A stretch of 64,000 bases of DNA from Streptomyces sp. NBC_01351 (GCF_036237315.1 NZ_CP108357.1:124001-188000), one strand, 5' to 3'. Shown: positions 1-8,660, numbered from the stretch's first letter. Translations and numbers: made by a program. The notes: a model not told the origin generated them from the sequence alone.

Positions 1-45
1 GATCGTCCGGCCGGAGCATGGCTGACTCAAGGGTCGGTAGCGGGG

Positions 46-1401
46 GTGGGCGTGGTCGATGTGTTGGCGGACTCGGTGGGTGATCCCGAGCGCTTCGTTC
101 ACCCGATTTTTCAGCTTCGCCCTGGCGAGGACAGCGGATCCGACACCCTTGGTTTGTATCGGTATCAGGCCGAGGTAGCAGCCCAGGCTTGTCTGGCCAT
201 GCTCACCCAGGACGTCATCGACTATGTCGTGTGCGAGTGGCATGAGGACTTCGTCATCGCCTTCACGAATGGTGAGGTGGAGCTGGTCTCGGTCAAGCAC
301 AGCAGCCGTACGCAGTGGACCCTGGCGGACCTCTGCAAGGACGGCGGGATAGCCCACCTGTTTGACCGGTGGTCCGCCTGCGGGCGCGCCAGCAACGTGC
401 GGCTTCGCCTCACAACGAACGCACCTCTCAGTCCCGCGAAAGACAACGCTTCGGCTCTTGCCCGTATGTGCGGTCCAGACCCGGAGCTCACGACCGGTAG
501 GGACGCCATGGCCAAGAGCCTGTCGCAGCACCTGCTGAAGGTTCGCTGGAAGCAGCCTTACGACAGCATCCCCGAGGTCCTGCCGGAACTGCGCAAGGTC
601 AGCGACATCGCTGCCCCCCAGGATTTCATCGACCACGTGGCTGCCTTCATGACAGCGCTGGAGATCCAGTACAAGGGTGTGCCGTCCCATCGGCACATTA
701 CGGACATCAACATCCGCCAGTTGCTTGAGCCGGCCATCGAAGACCTTCAGCTCGTTCACGTCGACGTGAACGCCAGCTATAGACGGATCATCGAACGAGT
801 GGAACAGGCCAACCGAAGCGAGGGCGAGCGGGGGCAGCTGGCCGCCTACGTAGCCGACTCAAGTCGAGTCCGTTACGACACCCAGATCCTGCGACGTGTC
901 GCGAGCCGTACGCTCTACCGCAAAACGATCTTGGACGAGTTCGTCTATCGGCAAGTAGCAGTGCCGACGTACAGCCGCGGCCAGGCGCCCATGATTGCCC
1001 CTGGGGGCGCGGCACTCCGTAAAAAGCTTGCTCGTGGTCAGGTGCCGTCTGACGAGGCCGCATACGCGGAGGAGCTCCGTTCGGCCTGGTATGTGACTTG
1101 GTCAGAGCGCTGTTCCGGGCTGGCTGGGGATGCCATGGACCTGGAGAACCTGCGCTTGGAGGTCGTGGATACCGTCTTCGACTGCCGGGCGCACGCGCAG
1201 AGCGAGGTCATTGACGGAGCTGCCTACGGACAGCGGATGAATCAGCTCATCAGGCAGCGCCTCACGCCCGAGGTCGTCGACACATCCCTCCCGTTCAAGA
1301 TCAACAAGCTTCACCTTCGGGGTCTGGCCTATCAACTCTGCGACGAGTGCCACTTCTACTTCTCCGCTCCCTTCGACGTCTCTGCCGGTGAAGCATCGTG
1401 A
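46..1401 (+). CDS. DUF4297 (Cap4-type) dsDNA nuclease-like protein, ABC-3C effector candidate
   Basis: A 451-residue protein. The N-terminal ~95 residues carry a restriction-fold pattern typical of DUF4297/Cap4 nucleases: a helix with the acidic residue in QAEVAAQ (about residue 43), then VVCEWHEDF (62-70) and a strand ending VSVKH (81-85), where the lysine would complete the PD-(D/E)xK-like site. The rest is helical and unassigned. The stop overlaps the GTG start of the next gene by four bases, and that gene overlaps an SMC-like ATPase gene, giving the order effector - middle component - ABC ATPase known for ABC-three-component defence systems. I infer a DNA-cleaving effector controlled by the other two proteins. 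The start is uncertain: GTG codons at 46, 52 and 58 are all possible and no strong ribosome site is visible so near the window edge. Confidence 0.7.
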   Translation: MGVVDVLADSVGDPERFVHPIFQLRPGEDSGSDTLGLYRYQAEVAAQACLAMLTQDVIDYVVCEWHEDFVIAFTNGEVELVSVKHSSRTQWTLADLCKDGGIAHLFDRWSACGRASNVRLRLTTNAPLSPAKDNASALARMCGPDPELTTGRDAMAKSLSQHLLKVRWKQPYDSIPEVLPELRKVSDIAAPQDFIDHVAAFMTALEIQYKGVPSHRHITDINIRQLLEPAIEDLQLVHVDVNASYRRIIERVEQANRSEGERGQLAAYVADSSRVRYDTQILRRVASRTLYRKTILDEFVYRQVAVPTYSRGQAPMIAPGGAALRKKLARGQVPSDEAAYAEELRSAWYVTWSERCSGLAGDAMDLENLRLEVVDTVFDCRAHAQSEVIDGAAYGQRMNQLIRQRLTPEVVDTSLPFKINKLHLRGLAYQLCDECHFYFSAPFDVSAGEAS

Positions 1402-1970
1402 CGAACGGCGTCGAGCGCCTGGCCGCGGCTGCAGAGATCCGGCGTCAGGCCCGGGGCGACGAGCGGAGGGAAGCGCGCTACCACGAGGCCCGAGTTCTTC
1501 TGCTGATCGAGCGGTTCACCACGGCGAAGAGGTCGCTGGACGGCCTGACGAAGCTGGCCAAGCTGGACTTCCTCCTGCGCTACCCGACGATGCTGGAGCG
1601 TCTGCTCATCGAGCAAGGAGGAAGCTGGCCTCCGGGAGCGGAGCCCACGTCCTCAGAGCGGCTGGCTGTGGAGAGCCGCATGACCCGGTACAAGTACGGA
1701 CCCTGGGACCAGCGGTACTACAGCGTCCTAGGCTCCCTGGCCGGCCGCGCACTCATCACCTACAGCGGGTCAGGTCGCGCTCAGTTCCGCGTCACCGCAG
1801 ACGGAGCGATGGCCGCTTCGATGCTGGCGCAGACCGATGAGTGGGCCGTGGTGGCTCAGCGGACCGCCCTGCTGAAGAAGCACTTCAACAAGTCGGGATC
1901 GGCATTGAAGACCCTCATCTATGATCGCCTGCCCGACGCGGTGGACAGGCCCTTGCGGACCGAAATCTGA
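1398..1970 (+). CDS. ABC-3C system middle-component-like protein
   Basis: A 190-residue soluble protein starting at GTG inside the stop of the nuclease gene (GTGA) and ending in TGATG with the ATPase gene, so all three are translationally coupled. It is charged and helical at the N-terminus (ARYHEARVLLLIERF), followed by a segment LDFLLRYPTMLERLL, a conserved-looking KYGPWDQRYYSVLGSL stretch, and a short beta region ITYSGSGRAQFRVT that resembles a winged-helix wing. Small winged-helix-like adapters of this size lie between effector and ATPase in ABC-3C loci, and the LRYPxxLER feature fits them. I therefore read it as the adapter that links the SMC-like ATPase to the DUF4297 nuclease. The assignment rests mainly on gene order and general shape. 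Confidence 0.6.
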   Translation: MTNGVERLAAAAEIRRQARGDERREARYHEARVLLLIERFTTAKRSLDGLTKLAKLDFLLRYPTMLERLLIEQGGSWPPGAEPTSSERLAVESRMTRYKYGPWDQRYYSVLGSLAGRALITYSGSGRAQFRVTADGAMAASMLAQTDEWAVVAQRTALLKKHFNKSGSALKTLIYDRLPDAVDRPLRTEI

Positions 1971-2656
1971 TGGCCGCCCACCTCCGATTCCTCGCCCTGA
2001 CCGTCACCACCGCCACCGCGGAAACGACGTACCGCTTCGACCAGCCGGCCACCGTCATCAGCGGCCCCAGCGGTGCGGGCAAGTCCAGCCTCCTCATGCT
2101 GCTCAAACACGCGGTCGGAGGCACCGCCGTCCTGACCCCTGCGGTACGCGATCACGTCCACTCCGTGCTGGCCTCCGTCGTGGTCGGCGAGCAGCACATG
2201 ATCCTCAAGCGGACGATCAGCGGTGACCGTTCCGACCGTGTCGACATCCTCGATCCCGAGACGATGATGCTCCAGCACACTCTCGCCACCCGGGCGGAAG
2301 AGGGACAACGAAGCCTGTCGGACGTTCTTCTGGACGCTCTGGGCTTCCCTCGCGAGAAGATTCCCACCACTCGCAATGGCAAGGCCGCAACCCTCAACCT
2401 GACTTTCACCCACCTCTTCCGCTACGTATACCTGGAAGCCCGCGACCTAGATCGCCAGGTAGTCGGCCACCTCGACAACCACTTCAAAAAGCAGCGCAAG
2501 GTGCTCTTCGAGCTCATGTTCGGCCTCACCACATCGGCTGTGATGGAACTGGAGAGGCAGGTGAACCAGCTCACCACGGACCTGCGGAAGGCCGAAACCG
2601 AGGAAGAGAACGTCGCCGCCTTCCTCAGTGCCTGTTTCCGATCTCGGACCCAGTGA
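1970..2656 (+). pseudogene. SMC/Rad50-like ABC ATPase, N-terminal fragment (disrupted)
   Basis: The fragment starts with a typical SMC-like N-lobe: strands, then Walker A GPSGAGKSS at residues 32-40 and later the start of a coiled coil (VNQLTTDLRKAETEEENV). It lacks the signature and Walker B motifs and stops soon after residue ~220, with the last dozen residues probably read from inserted DNA. The missing C-terminal half is found in the same orientation at about 10870-12160, where the coiled coil resumes and carries a CPRC/CTVC zinc-hook pair, the signature-like region and Walker B. About 8.2 kb of unrelated genes separate the halves. This is an ABC-3C ATPase gene interrupted by insertion, and the system is probably inactive unless the insert excises. 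The encoded N-fragment alone should not hydrolyse ATP. Confidence 0.75.
2633..2645. repeat. 13-bp inverted repeat at left junction of the outer insert
   Basis: CCTCAGTGCCTGT here matches, inverted, 12 of 13 bases of ACAGGCACTCAGG at 10870-10882. The two copies sit exactly where the ATPase reading frame breaks off and resumes, so they mark the insertion junctions. They may be element ends or a symmetric recombination target. Confidence 0.5.
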
Positions 2657-2690
2657 GAGGTGGCACTCCCCTGGTGTTTAAGGTGCGGGC

Positions 2691-3182
2691 ATGGCTGTCC
2701 CCGAGATCATCCCTATCGCCCACGAGTCGGACTATCGGACGAGCACCATCGGCCGGTTCCGCGGCGGCCAGTTTCTGGCTTCGGTCACCTATGCGTTCCC
2801 AGGTGGGTTCGTGATGGGGGACGGCTGGGAGGAGCAGAAGCGGCTCTTCGTCGTGCTGCACAAGTTCGACCACGACGGGCACCACCAGGAGTCCGACATC
2901 TGGTGCGCCGGCACTTGGGCAGAGCAGACGAAGCGCCCGCATGACGAGCGTTCCGTAATTGCCCGCGCGGATGCCCGGCTGGCCGCCGTCCTCGCCAGCC
3001 TCCCCGAGCGTGAGTACTGCGACATCGCGATCCAGCCGTTCCAGCTCACCGTTGATGGTGTGGTCTTCGGCCTCATCACGGAGTGCCATGCCGAGGACGA
3101 GGACGGCGAGCACGACTGGGCTGAGCTCTATCCGGATCGGTTGGGCTTTTCGGCTCCGTGGAACGGCGAGTACGACACCTGA
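2691..3182 (+). CDS. HycA-like hypothetical protein
   Basis: A 163-residue protein starting at ATG with the beginning MAVPEIIPIAHESDYR. It contains YAFPGGFVMGDGWEE, SDIWCAGTWAEQ and ends in ELYPDRLGF...GEYDT. From memory, this family is widespread in Streptomyces and is annotated 'formate hydrogenlyase regulatory protein HycA', although there is no hydrogenlyase in this window and I consider that functional name doubtful. There are no membrane segments or recognisable catalytic motifs. The gene lies just inside the left junction of the DNA that splits the ATPase gene and precedes an SMI1/KNR4 gene by 77 bases, so the two may be cargo carried together. It is probably a real gene, given its high third-position GC, but its role is unknown. 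Confidence 0.6.
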   Translation: MAVPEIIPIAHESDYRTSTIGRFRGGQFLASVTYAFPGGFVMGDGWEEQKRLFVVLHKFDHDGHHQESDIWCAGTWAEQTKRPHDERSVIARADARLAAVLASLPEREYCDIAIQPFQLTVDGVVFGLITECHAEDEDGEHDWAELYPDRLGFSAPWNGEYDT

Positions 3183-3259
3183 GTGCGTGCTTTTGAAGGC
3201 CGGCCTGCCGGAGCCCACCCTGCTCGGCCCCGCCTCGCCGTGCGGCATAGGCTCGGCCC

Positions 3260-3949
3260 ATGGATGACTCGATATGGGTGGGGGTGCGGGAGCGGGTGCA
3301 GTCCCTCATTGCCGCGCCGGCCGGTGACCGTGTTTTTGGCGCGATCGGGCACAAGTTCTTCCTTGAGGACCCCTTGACCCCGGCAGAGCTGGCCGATCTC
3401 GAAGGTCAGATGGGTGTGTCGCTGCCCGGGGAGTACCGCGACTTCCTTCTCTGGGTGGGCGCCGGAGGCGCCGGGCCCTCGTATGGGGTGTATCCGGTAC
3501 GACTCATTCAGGGTCGCTGGCGGTGGGAGGGAGATGGAGCCGATCTGGCTGACCTATCCCGTCTGGCCGAGCCCTTTCCGCGTGAAGGTGCCGATCCTGA
3601 AGCTGTCCAGTCGCTGCTGGCCGAGCACCCCGAAGAAGAGGACTTCGAGGACATCGAGGACTTTGATGACGCCATTGAGGCATGGGAAGAGCGCTGGGAA
3701 CCCGTGATGTGGTCGGCGGACCGCACTGTCGGCGCGGTCGTGATCTCAACGCTGGGGTGTGCCGCCCGCGAGTGGCTGATCATCAGCGGCCCGGAGCGTG
3801 GGCGAATCTGGTCCGACAACAGGGCGGATGACGAGGACCTGAAGCCGCTCCTCGATGAGCACGATGCTCCGATGACTTTCACCCGCTGGTATCTGACGTG
3901 GCTTGAGAGGGCGGAACGTCAGCTGGCACCGGTCCCCGTAGCGGACTGA
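3260..3949 (+). CDS. SMI1/KNR4 family protein
   Basis: A 229-residue protein starting at ATG. Residues ~38-75 show the SMI1/KNR4 (SUKH) pattern: LTPAELADLEGQMGVSLPGEYRDFLLWVGAGG, with the conserved LPxxYxxFL and a following glycine-rich turn, then an acidic region (EEDFEDIEDFDDAIEAWEE) and a C-terminal conserved-looking REWLIISGPERGRIW strand pair. In bacteria SUKH proteins commonly act as immunity proteins or modules in polymorphic toxin loci. No toxin gene is visible next to it, so it may be an orphan immunity gene or have another binding role. Its 3' end overlaps the convergent transposase remnant by about 30 bases. Confidence 0.75.
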   Translation: MDDSIWVGVRERVQSLIAAPAGDRVFGAIGHKFFLEDPLTPAELADLEGQMGVSLPGEYRDFLLWVGAGGAGPSYGVYPVRLIQGRWRWEGDGADLADLSRLAEPFPREGADPEAVQSLLAEHPEEEDFEDIEDFDDAIEAWEERWEPVMWSADRTVGAVVISTLGCAAREWLIISGPERGRIWSDNRADDEDLKPLLDEHDAPMTFTRWYLTWLERAERQLAPVPVAD

Positions 3950-4610
3950 GCTGCGGGCTCTGCGGAGGATGTCTCGGGCTTCCTTGTCCAGCTGTCGGTG
4001 CGGGGGCCTTTGCGGGTCAGTCGCCTGGTCATGAGCGTGATGGCGGCCCAGGTGATCAGCGTCTCGGAGTGTTGGACGAGCCGTTCGTAGTCACGTGCAT
4101 GGCGGCGGGCATGCATCATCCAGGCCCAGGTCCGCTCGACGACCCAGCGCCGGGGCAGGACGACGAATCCCGAGGAGTCCTTGGGCCGGCTGACGGTCTT
4201 GATCGTCAGGTTCAGATGCTTTTTTGCCCAGGTCACGAGCTTGCCCGCATAGGCGGAGTCAGCCCAGACGATCGTGATCTCGGGGTGCATGAGGCGGAGA
4301 CGGAAGAGGACTTCCTTGGCTGCGTGGCTGTCGTGGAGATCGGCGGGGGTGACCATGACGAGCAGGGGGAGGCCTCGCGTGTCGACCACCATGTGGCGCT
4401 TGCGGCCGTTGATTTTCTTGCCCGCGTCGTAGCCGCGCGAGTCACGGCCGACGGTCTCGGCCGCCTTCACGGACTGGGAATCGATGACGGTGGCGACCGC
4501 GCGGGGTCCTTTGCCCAGGTCACGGCGGATCCGTTGCGAGAGGGCGTCGCGGATCTGGCCGATGACACCACAGGCTGCCCAACGGGCCATGAACCCCCAG
4601 ACGGTCCGCC
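3919..4610 (-). pseudogene. IS5-family transposase, C-terminal part (split)
   Basis: Read on the minus strand, this encodes the C-terminal two-thirds of an IS5-type DDE transposase: RTVWGFMARW at the 5' edge, IDSQSVKAAETVG (first catalytic aspartate), YDAGKKINGRKRHMVVDTRG, WADSAYAG (second aspartate) and PRRWVVERTWAWM (catalytic glutamate region). The frame breaks at 4610/4611, and the N-terminal part, ending PADYPP, lies at 8661-8858 in the same orientation. Joining the two across the intervening 4.05 kb restores the continuous motif PADYPP-W-RTVWG, so the transposase was intact before the recombinase element entered it. The C-part keeps its catalytic residues but has no own start signal. 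Confidence 0.85.
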
Positions 4611-4620
4611 TATTAGTTAC

Positions 4621-4629
4621 GTGGAATCA
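4621..4629 (+). repeat. Left subterminal inverted repeat of recombinase element
   Basis: GTGGAATCA here is matched by its reverse complement TGATTCCAC at 8647-8655. They lie 10 and 5 bases inside the inferred element ends and may be recombinase core or binding sites. Confidence 0.5.
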
Positions 4630-4631
4630 CG

Positions 4632-4662
4632 CGCCGCAGGATGCAGCTCGTATCCTGCGGCG
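4632..4662. repeat. Inverted repeat next to element left end
   Basis: The perfect 11-base arms CGCCGCAGGAT and ATCCTGCGGCG are separated by nine bases. They sit between the element's left end and the recombinase ribosome site (GAGGAG at 4675). This may be a recombinase binding site, or a hairpin that limits read-through or translation from outside promoters. Confidence 0.5.
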
Positions 4663-4685
4663 TCCCCACGTTCTGAGGAGACCCG

Positions 4686-5756
4686 TTGGGCAGCGCAGTG
4701 GTCCTGGAGGAGAAGTGGCCGGTTCTGAGCCGGCATGAGCGGGCGGCCGAGTGGCTGCGAGTGTGGACAGATCTCGGACGGGCTCCCCGGACGATCGACG
4801 CGTACGCGCGGGGACTCGCCGAGTACCTGCTGGTCTGCGAGCGGGACGGAATCGACCCGGTCGCCGCGAAGCGTCTGCACGTGGCGGCCTTCGTGAAGGA
4901 GCTGAGCTCGCGGCCGAGCCGACGAGGAGGCAACGTCGTCGCTCTGGACTCCGGGGCCGGTCTGGCGAATGCGACGCTGCAGCAGCGGCTGGTGCCGGTT
5001 CGGCTGTTCTACGACTACCTCATCGAGGAAGGCCTGCGGGAATCGAACCCGGTCGGCCGCGGTCGCTACACGCCCAGCAGGAACTTCGGCGGCCACCAGC
5101 GCGGGCTGGTGCCCCGGCTTACGAAGCTGCCTTGGATTCCGGGCGAACAGCAGTGGCTCGACCTGCTGGCCGTCGCGCGTGAAGAGCCCGTACGCAACCG
5201 GGTCATGCTCGCTCTCGCCTATGACGCGGCCCTGCGGCGCGAGGAACTGTGCTCGCTGCGGACCGACGACCTTGACCCAGCTCACCGGACCCTCCGGATT
5301 CGGGCCGAGACGACGAAGACCCGGCGCGAACGGGTCGTCCCCTACTCGGCGGCGACCGGCGTCCTGCTATCCGACTACCTCACGCATCGGGCCACAATCA
5401 GCCGGGCCCGCGGGCCGCTGTTCTTGTCCGAGTCACGCCGCAACTACGGCCAGCCGCTGACCCTGTGGACGTGGTCGAAGGTGATCCGGCGCGTCGCGCT
5501 CGCCGCCGACCTGCCGCGGTTCTCGACCCACACCACACGGCATCTGTGCTTGACCGACCTGGCCAGAATGGGCTGGGAACTGCACGCCATCGCCTCCTTC
5601 GCCGGTCATCGCAGCACCGAATCAACGCTGACCTACATCCATCTCTCGGGCCGCGACCTGGCGGAGAAACTGAACCGGGGCATGCAGCAGATCCATTCCT
5701 GGCGCGTGGACATGCTGACCCGAGGCGCCCATCCCTCGAAGGTGGTCGCCGAGTGA
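4686..5756 (+). CDS. Tyrosine recombinase (TnpA-like)
   Basis: A 356-residue tyrosine recombinase. Residues ~20-115 form a SAM-like core-binding domain (APRTIDAYARGLAEYL, LVPVRLFYDYLIEEGLRESNP). The catalytic domain shows ALAYDAALRREELCSL (catalytic Arg), the TTKTRRERVVPY strand (Lys region), FSTHTTRHLCLTDLA (HxxR) and IASFAGHRSTESTLTYIHL (His and nucleophile Tyr). The chosen start is TTG at 4686 because GAGGAG lies five bases upstream; GTG at 4698 is an alternative. Its stop overlaps the next recombinase gene as GTGA. It is the first gene of a Tn554-like element and probably acts with its neighbour in strand exchange during excision and integration. Confidence 0.9.
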   Translation: MGSAVVLEEKWPVLSRHERAAEWLRVWTDLGRAPRTIDAYARGLAEYLLVCERDGIDPVAAKRLHVAAFVKELSSRPSRRGGNVVALDSGAGLANATLQQRLVPVRLFYDYLIEEGLRESNPVGRGRYTPSRNFGGHQRGLVPRLTKLPWIPGEQQWLDLLAVAREEPVRNRVMLALAYDAALRREELCSLRTDDLDPAHRTLRIRAETTKTRRERVVPYSAATGVLLSDYLTHRATISRARGPLFLSESRRNYGQPLTLWTWSKVIRRVALAADLPRFSTHTTRHLCLTDLARMGWELHAIASFAGHRSTESTLTYIHLSGRDLAEKLNRGMQQIHSWRVDMLTRGAHPSKVVAE

Positions 5757-8092
5757 CCGCCCAACCGAGAACGGCTGGGCCGACAAGCCGTCCGACCTGG
5801 GCATGGTCCGTCGACCTTGCACACTATGACCGTCGCGGCCTGCTCACCGAGGCCGAGTCGGACGTGCTCCTGACACTCAGCATCGATCAGCTCCGGCGTG
5901 ACGGCCTCGTCCTCGACGCGATGCCTCTGCGGCCGATCGCGCGGTTGGTGCGGCCGTTGGCGGACGCTCTCGCCGGCCTGCACTGGCCGCCGGACGACCA
6001 TCACCAGCGGCGGTTCGCGCGGGACGCGGCCGGGCTCGTGCTGATCCGCTGCGGCGAGCTTCGCCGGGCCTTCTGGGGCTGGTCGGCAGACGACTGGGTG
6101 GAACTGGTGGACACCAGCGGCACCGACTTCCGACGCTCCTGGGGCGGACAGATCGGCCCCAACTCCCGGCCGTTCGTGATCGCTCTTGCCTACTTGCTCG
6201 GCGAGTTCACCGCCTTCGATCGGCTCGGCCGCTTCCAGCGGCCGACCCTGGCCACCCGGGTGTTCGGGGACGATCCCGTCGACGATGCCGTCCGGCGGAT
6301 CTGCACGGTTCTGGCCGACTGGGGCTATCGCCGTGACGCCGACAAGCTGGCCGCGGTGATCTGCCAGACGCTGCTGCTGAACCGCAGTCCGCTACTGGAG
6401 GACCTGTCTACCGAGGCCCTGGCCGCACTGCGCGTCCATCCGGCGATGAGCGGACAGTGGGGCAAGGATTTCTACGGCATCCAGCGGGCGGTCGCGGCAC
6501 TCGGCCACGCGGACCCGCCGCCGTCACGGCAGGAGGCCGGACCGGCCGCGATGGAGGGCGTCCCGGCTGCCTGGGCGGCTTCGGTCGAGCATTGGTACGC
6601 GACATCTACGCTGACTCCGAAGATCCGCAGCGGCTACCGCAGCGTGCTCGCCAAGATCGGTCGCTGGCTGGCCGCCGAGCACCCCGAGATCACCGAGCCC
6701 CGCCAGTGGACCCGACAGACGTGCGCGTCCTGGGTCGCAGCCGTGGACCGCATGAGCGTCGGAGACTTCTCCCAGTGGACCCGCGGCATGCAGTCGCAGA
6801 ACCGCCTGGGCAAACCGCTCACGCCGCAGACGAAGTCCGGCTATCTCAAAGTGCCCCGCGCATTTTTCCGTGACCTGCACGAATGGGAACTGATCCCGCG
6901 CAGGTTCGACCCCGCCCATGCCCTGAGAACGCCACGAAGCGTCCGAGCCCTGATGGGCCCGGACCCGCGGGTGATCGCCGATGACATCTGGGCCAAGCTG
7001 CTCTGGGCGGGCCTGAACCTCGAGCCCGGCGACCTGCCGACCGCGGACGGCCGCACCTATCCTGCCGAGCTGATCCGGGCAATCACGCTGACCTGGCTGT
7101 TCGCCGGCCAACGCAGCGACGAGATCGCCCGCCTCCTGGTCGGCTGCATCCGATGGCAGCACGACGGCCTGCCCATCCCCGGCGACTCCGGAGAGGTCCT
7201 CGCTCGCGACGCCGTCTGCCTGCTGAACGTGCCGACCCACAAAACCGGTACCGCGTTCACCAAACCCGTCGATCCACTCCTGGGCCAGGCCATCGAAGCA
7301 TGGCAGTCTGTCAGACCCGCTCAGCCGCCGATGCTCGACCGCAAGACCAACGAGTACGCCGACTTCCTGTTCGCCCACCGCGCCCGCCGGGTCGCAAAGC
7401 ACTACATCAACACGGCGATCATCCCGATGCTCTGCCGCAAGGCCGGCGTCCCCAACGCCGATGTCCGCGGCAACATCACCAGCCACCGTGCCCGGTCCAC
7501 GATCGCCAGCCAGCTCTACAACGCCAAGGAGCCCATGACCCTCTTTGAGCTGCAGGAATGGCTGGGCCACCGCACTCCCGAGGCAACCACGCACTACGCG
7601 AAGCTCACCCCGAACACCCTAGCCAGGGCTTACAACGACGCCGGCTACTTCGCCAGAAACGTACGCACCATCGAAGTCCTCGTCGACCGCGACGCGGTCA
7701 CCTCCGGCGCCGCCGCCAGCGGTGAACCCTGGCAGTACTACGACCTCGGCCACGGCTGGTGCACCTACACCTTCTTCGAGCAGTGCCAGCACCGCATGGC
7801 CTGCGCACGCTGCGACTTCTACACCCCGAAGGTATCCAGCAAGGGCCAACTGCTTGAGGCGAAAGACAACCTGCAGAAGATGCTGGCCAATATCCCGCTC
7901 ACCGACGATGAACGCGCCGCCGTCGACGACGGGCAGACCGCCCTCGACAAGCTCCTCGAACGACTCGCCGACGTTCCTACCCCCGCAGGGCCGACACCGA
8001 GCCAGATCGGCGCCCCCGCGACTGCGACTCTGCTGCCGGTCATCGACCTCACCACCCGCACGCGATCGTGCCGGCCCGGTGAGCCGTGCTGA
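5753..8092 (+). CDS. Large tyrosine recombinase (TnpB-like) with C-terminal Cys-rich segment
   Basis: A 779-residue protein starting at GTG inside the stop of the first recombinase gene. It has a long N-terminal region of unknown fold (~1-340), a SAM-like domain, and a catalytic domain with ITLTWLFAGQRSDEIARL (Arg), VPTHKTGTAFTKPV (Lys strand), NITSHRARSTIASQL (HxxR) and FELQEWLGHRTPEATTHYAKL (His, Tyr). After the active site come LGHGWCTYTFFEQCQHRMACARCDFYTPK, a cysteine-rich motif typical of the larger recombinase of Tn554-type pairs and a likely zinc site, then a helical tail. The tight overlap with the first recombinase implies equal expression. The enzyme is expected to cooperate with it in moving the 4.05 kb element. 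All catalytic residues are present, so it looks functional. Confidence 0.9.
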   Translation: MTAQPRTAGPTSRPTWAWSVDLAHYDRRGLLTEAESDVLLTLSIDQLRRDGLVLDAMPLRPIARLVRPLADALAGLHWPPDDHHQRRFARDAAGLVLIRCGELRRAFWGWSADDWVELVDTSGTDFRRSWGGQIGPNSRPFVIALAYLLGEFTAFDRLGRFQRPTLATRVFGDDPVDDAVRRICTVLADWGYRRDADKLAAVICQTLLLNRSPLLEDLSTEALAALRVHPAMSGQWGKDFYGIQRAVAALGHADPPPSRQEAGPAAMEGVPAAWAASVEHWYATSTLTPKIRSGYRSVLAKIGRWLAAEHPEITEPRQWTRQTCASWVAAVDRMSVGDFSQWTRGMQSQNRLGKPLTPQTKSGYLKVPRAFFRDLHEWELIPRRFDPAHALRTPRSVRALMGPDPRVIADDIWAKLLWAGLNLEPGDLPTADGRTYPAELIRAITLTWLFAGQRSDEIARLLVGCIRWQHDGLPIPGDSGEVLARDAVCLLNVPTHKTGTAFTKPVDPLLGQAIEAWQSVRPAQPPMLDRKTNEYADFLFAHRARRVAKHYINTAIIPMLCRKAGVPNADVRGNITSHRARSTIASQLYNAKEPMTLFELQEWLGHRTPEATTHYAKLTPNTLARAYNDAGYFARNVRTIEVLVDRDAVTSGAAASGEPWQYYDLGHGWCTYTFFEQCQHRMACARCDFYTPKVSSKGQLLEAKDNLQKMLANIPLTDDERAAVDDGQTALDKLLERLADVPTPAGPTPSQIGAPATATLLPVIDLTTRTRSCRPGEPC

Positions 8093-8151
8093 GGACCCTT
8101 CGAACTTTATCCAGGTGTGGGCCAGCACGAGAAGATGCCAGAGTCACCGTC

Positions 8152-8640
8152 GTGACCTTGATGAACGTGCTCGTCGACTTCGCCCGGACCGGCCGTATCG
8201 GACCGCTTCACTGCGGCATGTCCCTGACCCAGGCCGAGGATCTCCTGGGTCCAGGACGCCCACACCCCGCCATCCGGATGAGACCGGACATTGACGGCTA
8301 CCCCCACGCCTGGAACGGCCTGGAGCTGTCCATCACCCAACGCCTTGTAAGCGGAATCTCGATCAGTCTCCGGCCAGGCTCGACAACCATGTTGCCGCCC
8401 CTAGTCTTGCCAGACTCAGAGTCCTACCCGTCCACAGTGCTCCGAGAAGACCTGATCGCTGGCCTTGACGCAGTCGACTGCCGCCACGACATCAACGACC
8501 GCCTCACGTTCGGAGAGCAATCCAGCATCCTGACCCAACCCGCCAACGTCTGCGCGGTGTTCTTCACGCCTGGCCGTGACGACCACGTGCCCCATCCTGA
8601 ACACCTCTACCTCGGCGTGATCCACAAGCACACCGCTTGA
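8152..8640 (+). CDS. Hypothetical protein, third gene of the recombinase element
   Basis: A 162-residue protein if started at GTG 8152 (ATG at 8161 is the alternative). It begins with VDFARTGRIGPLHCGMSLTQAEDLLG, followed by DGYPHAWNGLELSITQ and ISISLRPG; the C-terminus ends in YLGVIHKHTA. No catalytic, membrane or DNA-binding motif is evident. It does not resemble the small basic TnpC of classical Tn554, whose position it occupies. The pattern 'threshold of G, M-T-x-A, LLG P' resembles Streptomyces proteins often found as orphan or immunity-like genes. Its stop lies only 20 bases from the right end of the element, so it is either a mobility accessory protein or a single cargo gene. Confidence 0.6.
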   Translation: MTLMNVLVDFARTGRIGPLHCGMSLTQAEDLLGPGRPHPAIRMRPDIDGYPHAWNGLELSITQRLVSGISISLRPGSTTMLPPLVLPDSESYPSTVLREDLIAGLDAVDCRHDINDRLTFGEQSSILTQPANVCAVFFTPGRDDHVPHPEHLYLGVIHKHTA

Positions 8641-8646
8641 CATCTT

Positions 8647-8655
8647 TGATTCCAC
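8647..8655 (-). repeat. Right subterminal inverted repeat of recombinase element
   Basis: TGATTCCAC is the reverse complement of the left copy GTGGAATCA at 4621-4629. It lies immediately after the stop of the third gene and five bases inside the inferred right end. Confidence 0.5.
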
Positions 8656-8660
8656 AGAAA

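Larger units (their letters stand above)
4611..8660. mobile_element. Tn554-like tyrosine-recombinase element inserted in IS5 transposase gene
   Basis: The boundaries are defined by restoring the interrupted IS5 reading frame: target bases GGTCCGCC on the left and GGGCGGGTAG on the right rejoin into the expected PPWRTVW codons, with only one base uncertain and no target duplication. The element carries two overlapping tyrosine recombinase genes and one downstream gene, all rightward, an organisation like Tn554-type (TnpA/TnpB plus small third protein) transposons, which also insert without duplication. GTGGAATCA (4621-4629) and its inverse (8647-8655) lie near the two ends, 10 and 5 bases in. 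A strong hairpin (4632-4662) follows the left copy. Confidence 0.75.

Noticed and set aside
2691..3182. True formate hydrogenlyase regulator
   Set aside because: The family name HycA is used for such Streptomyces proteins, but no hydrogenlyase genes or regulatory domain are present, so no such role is claimed.
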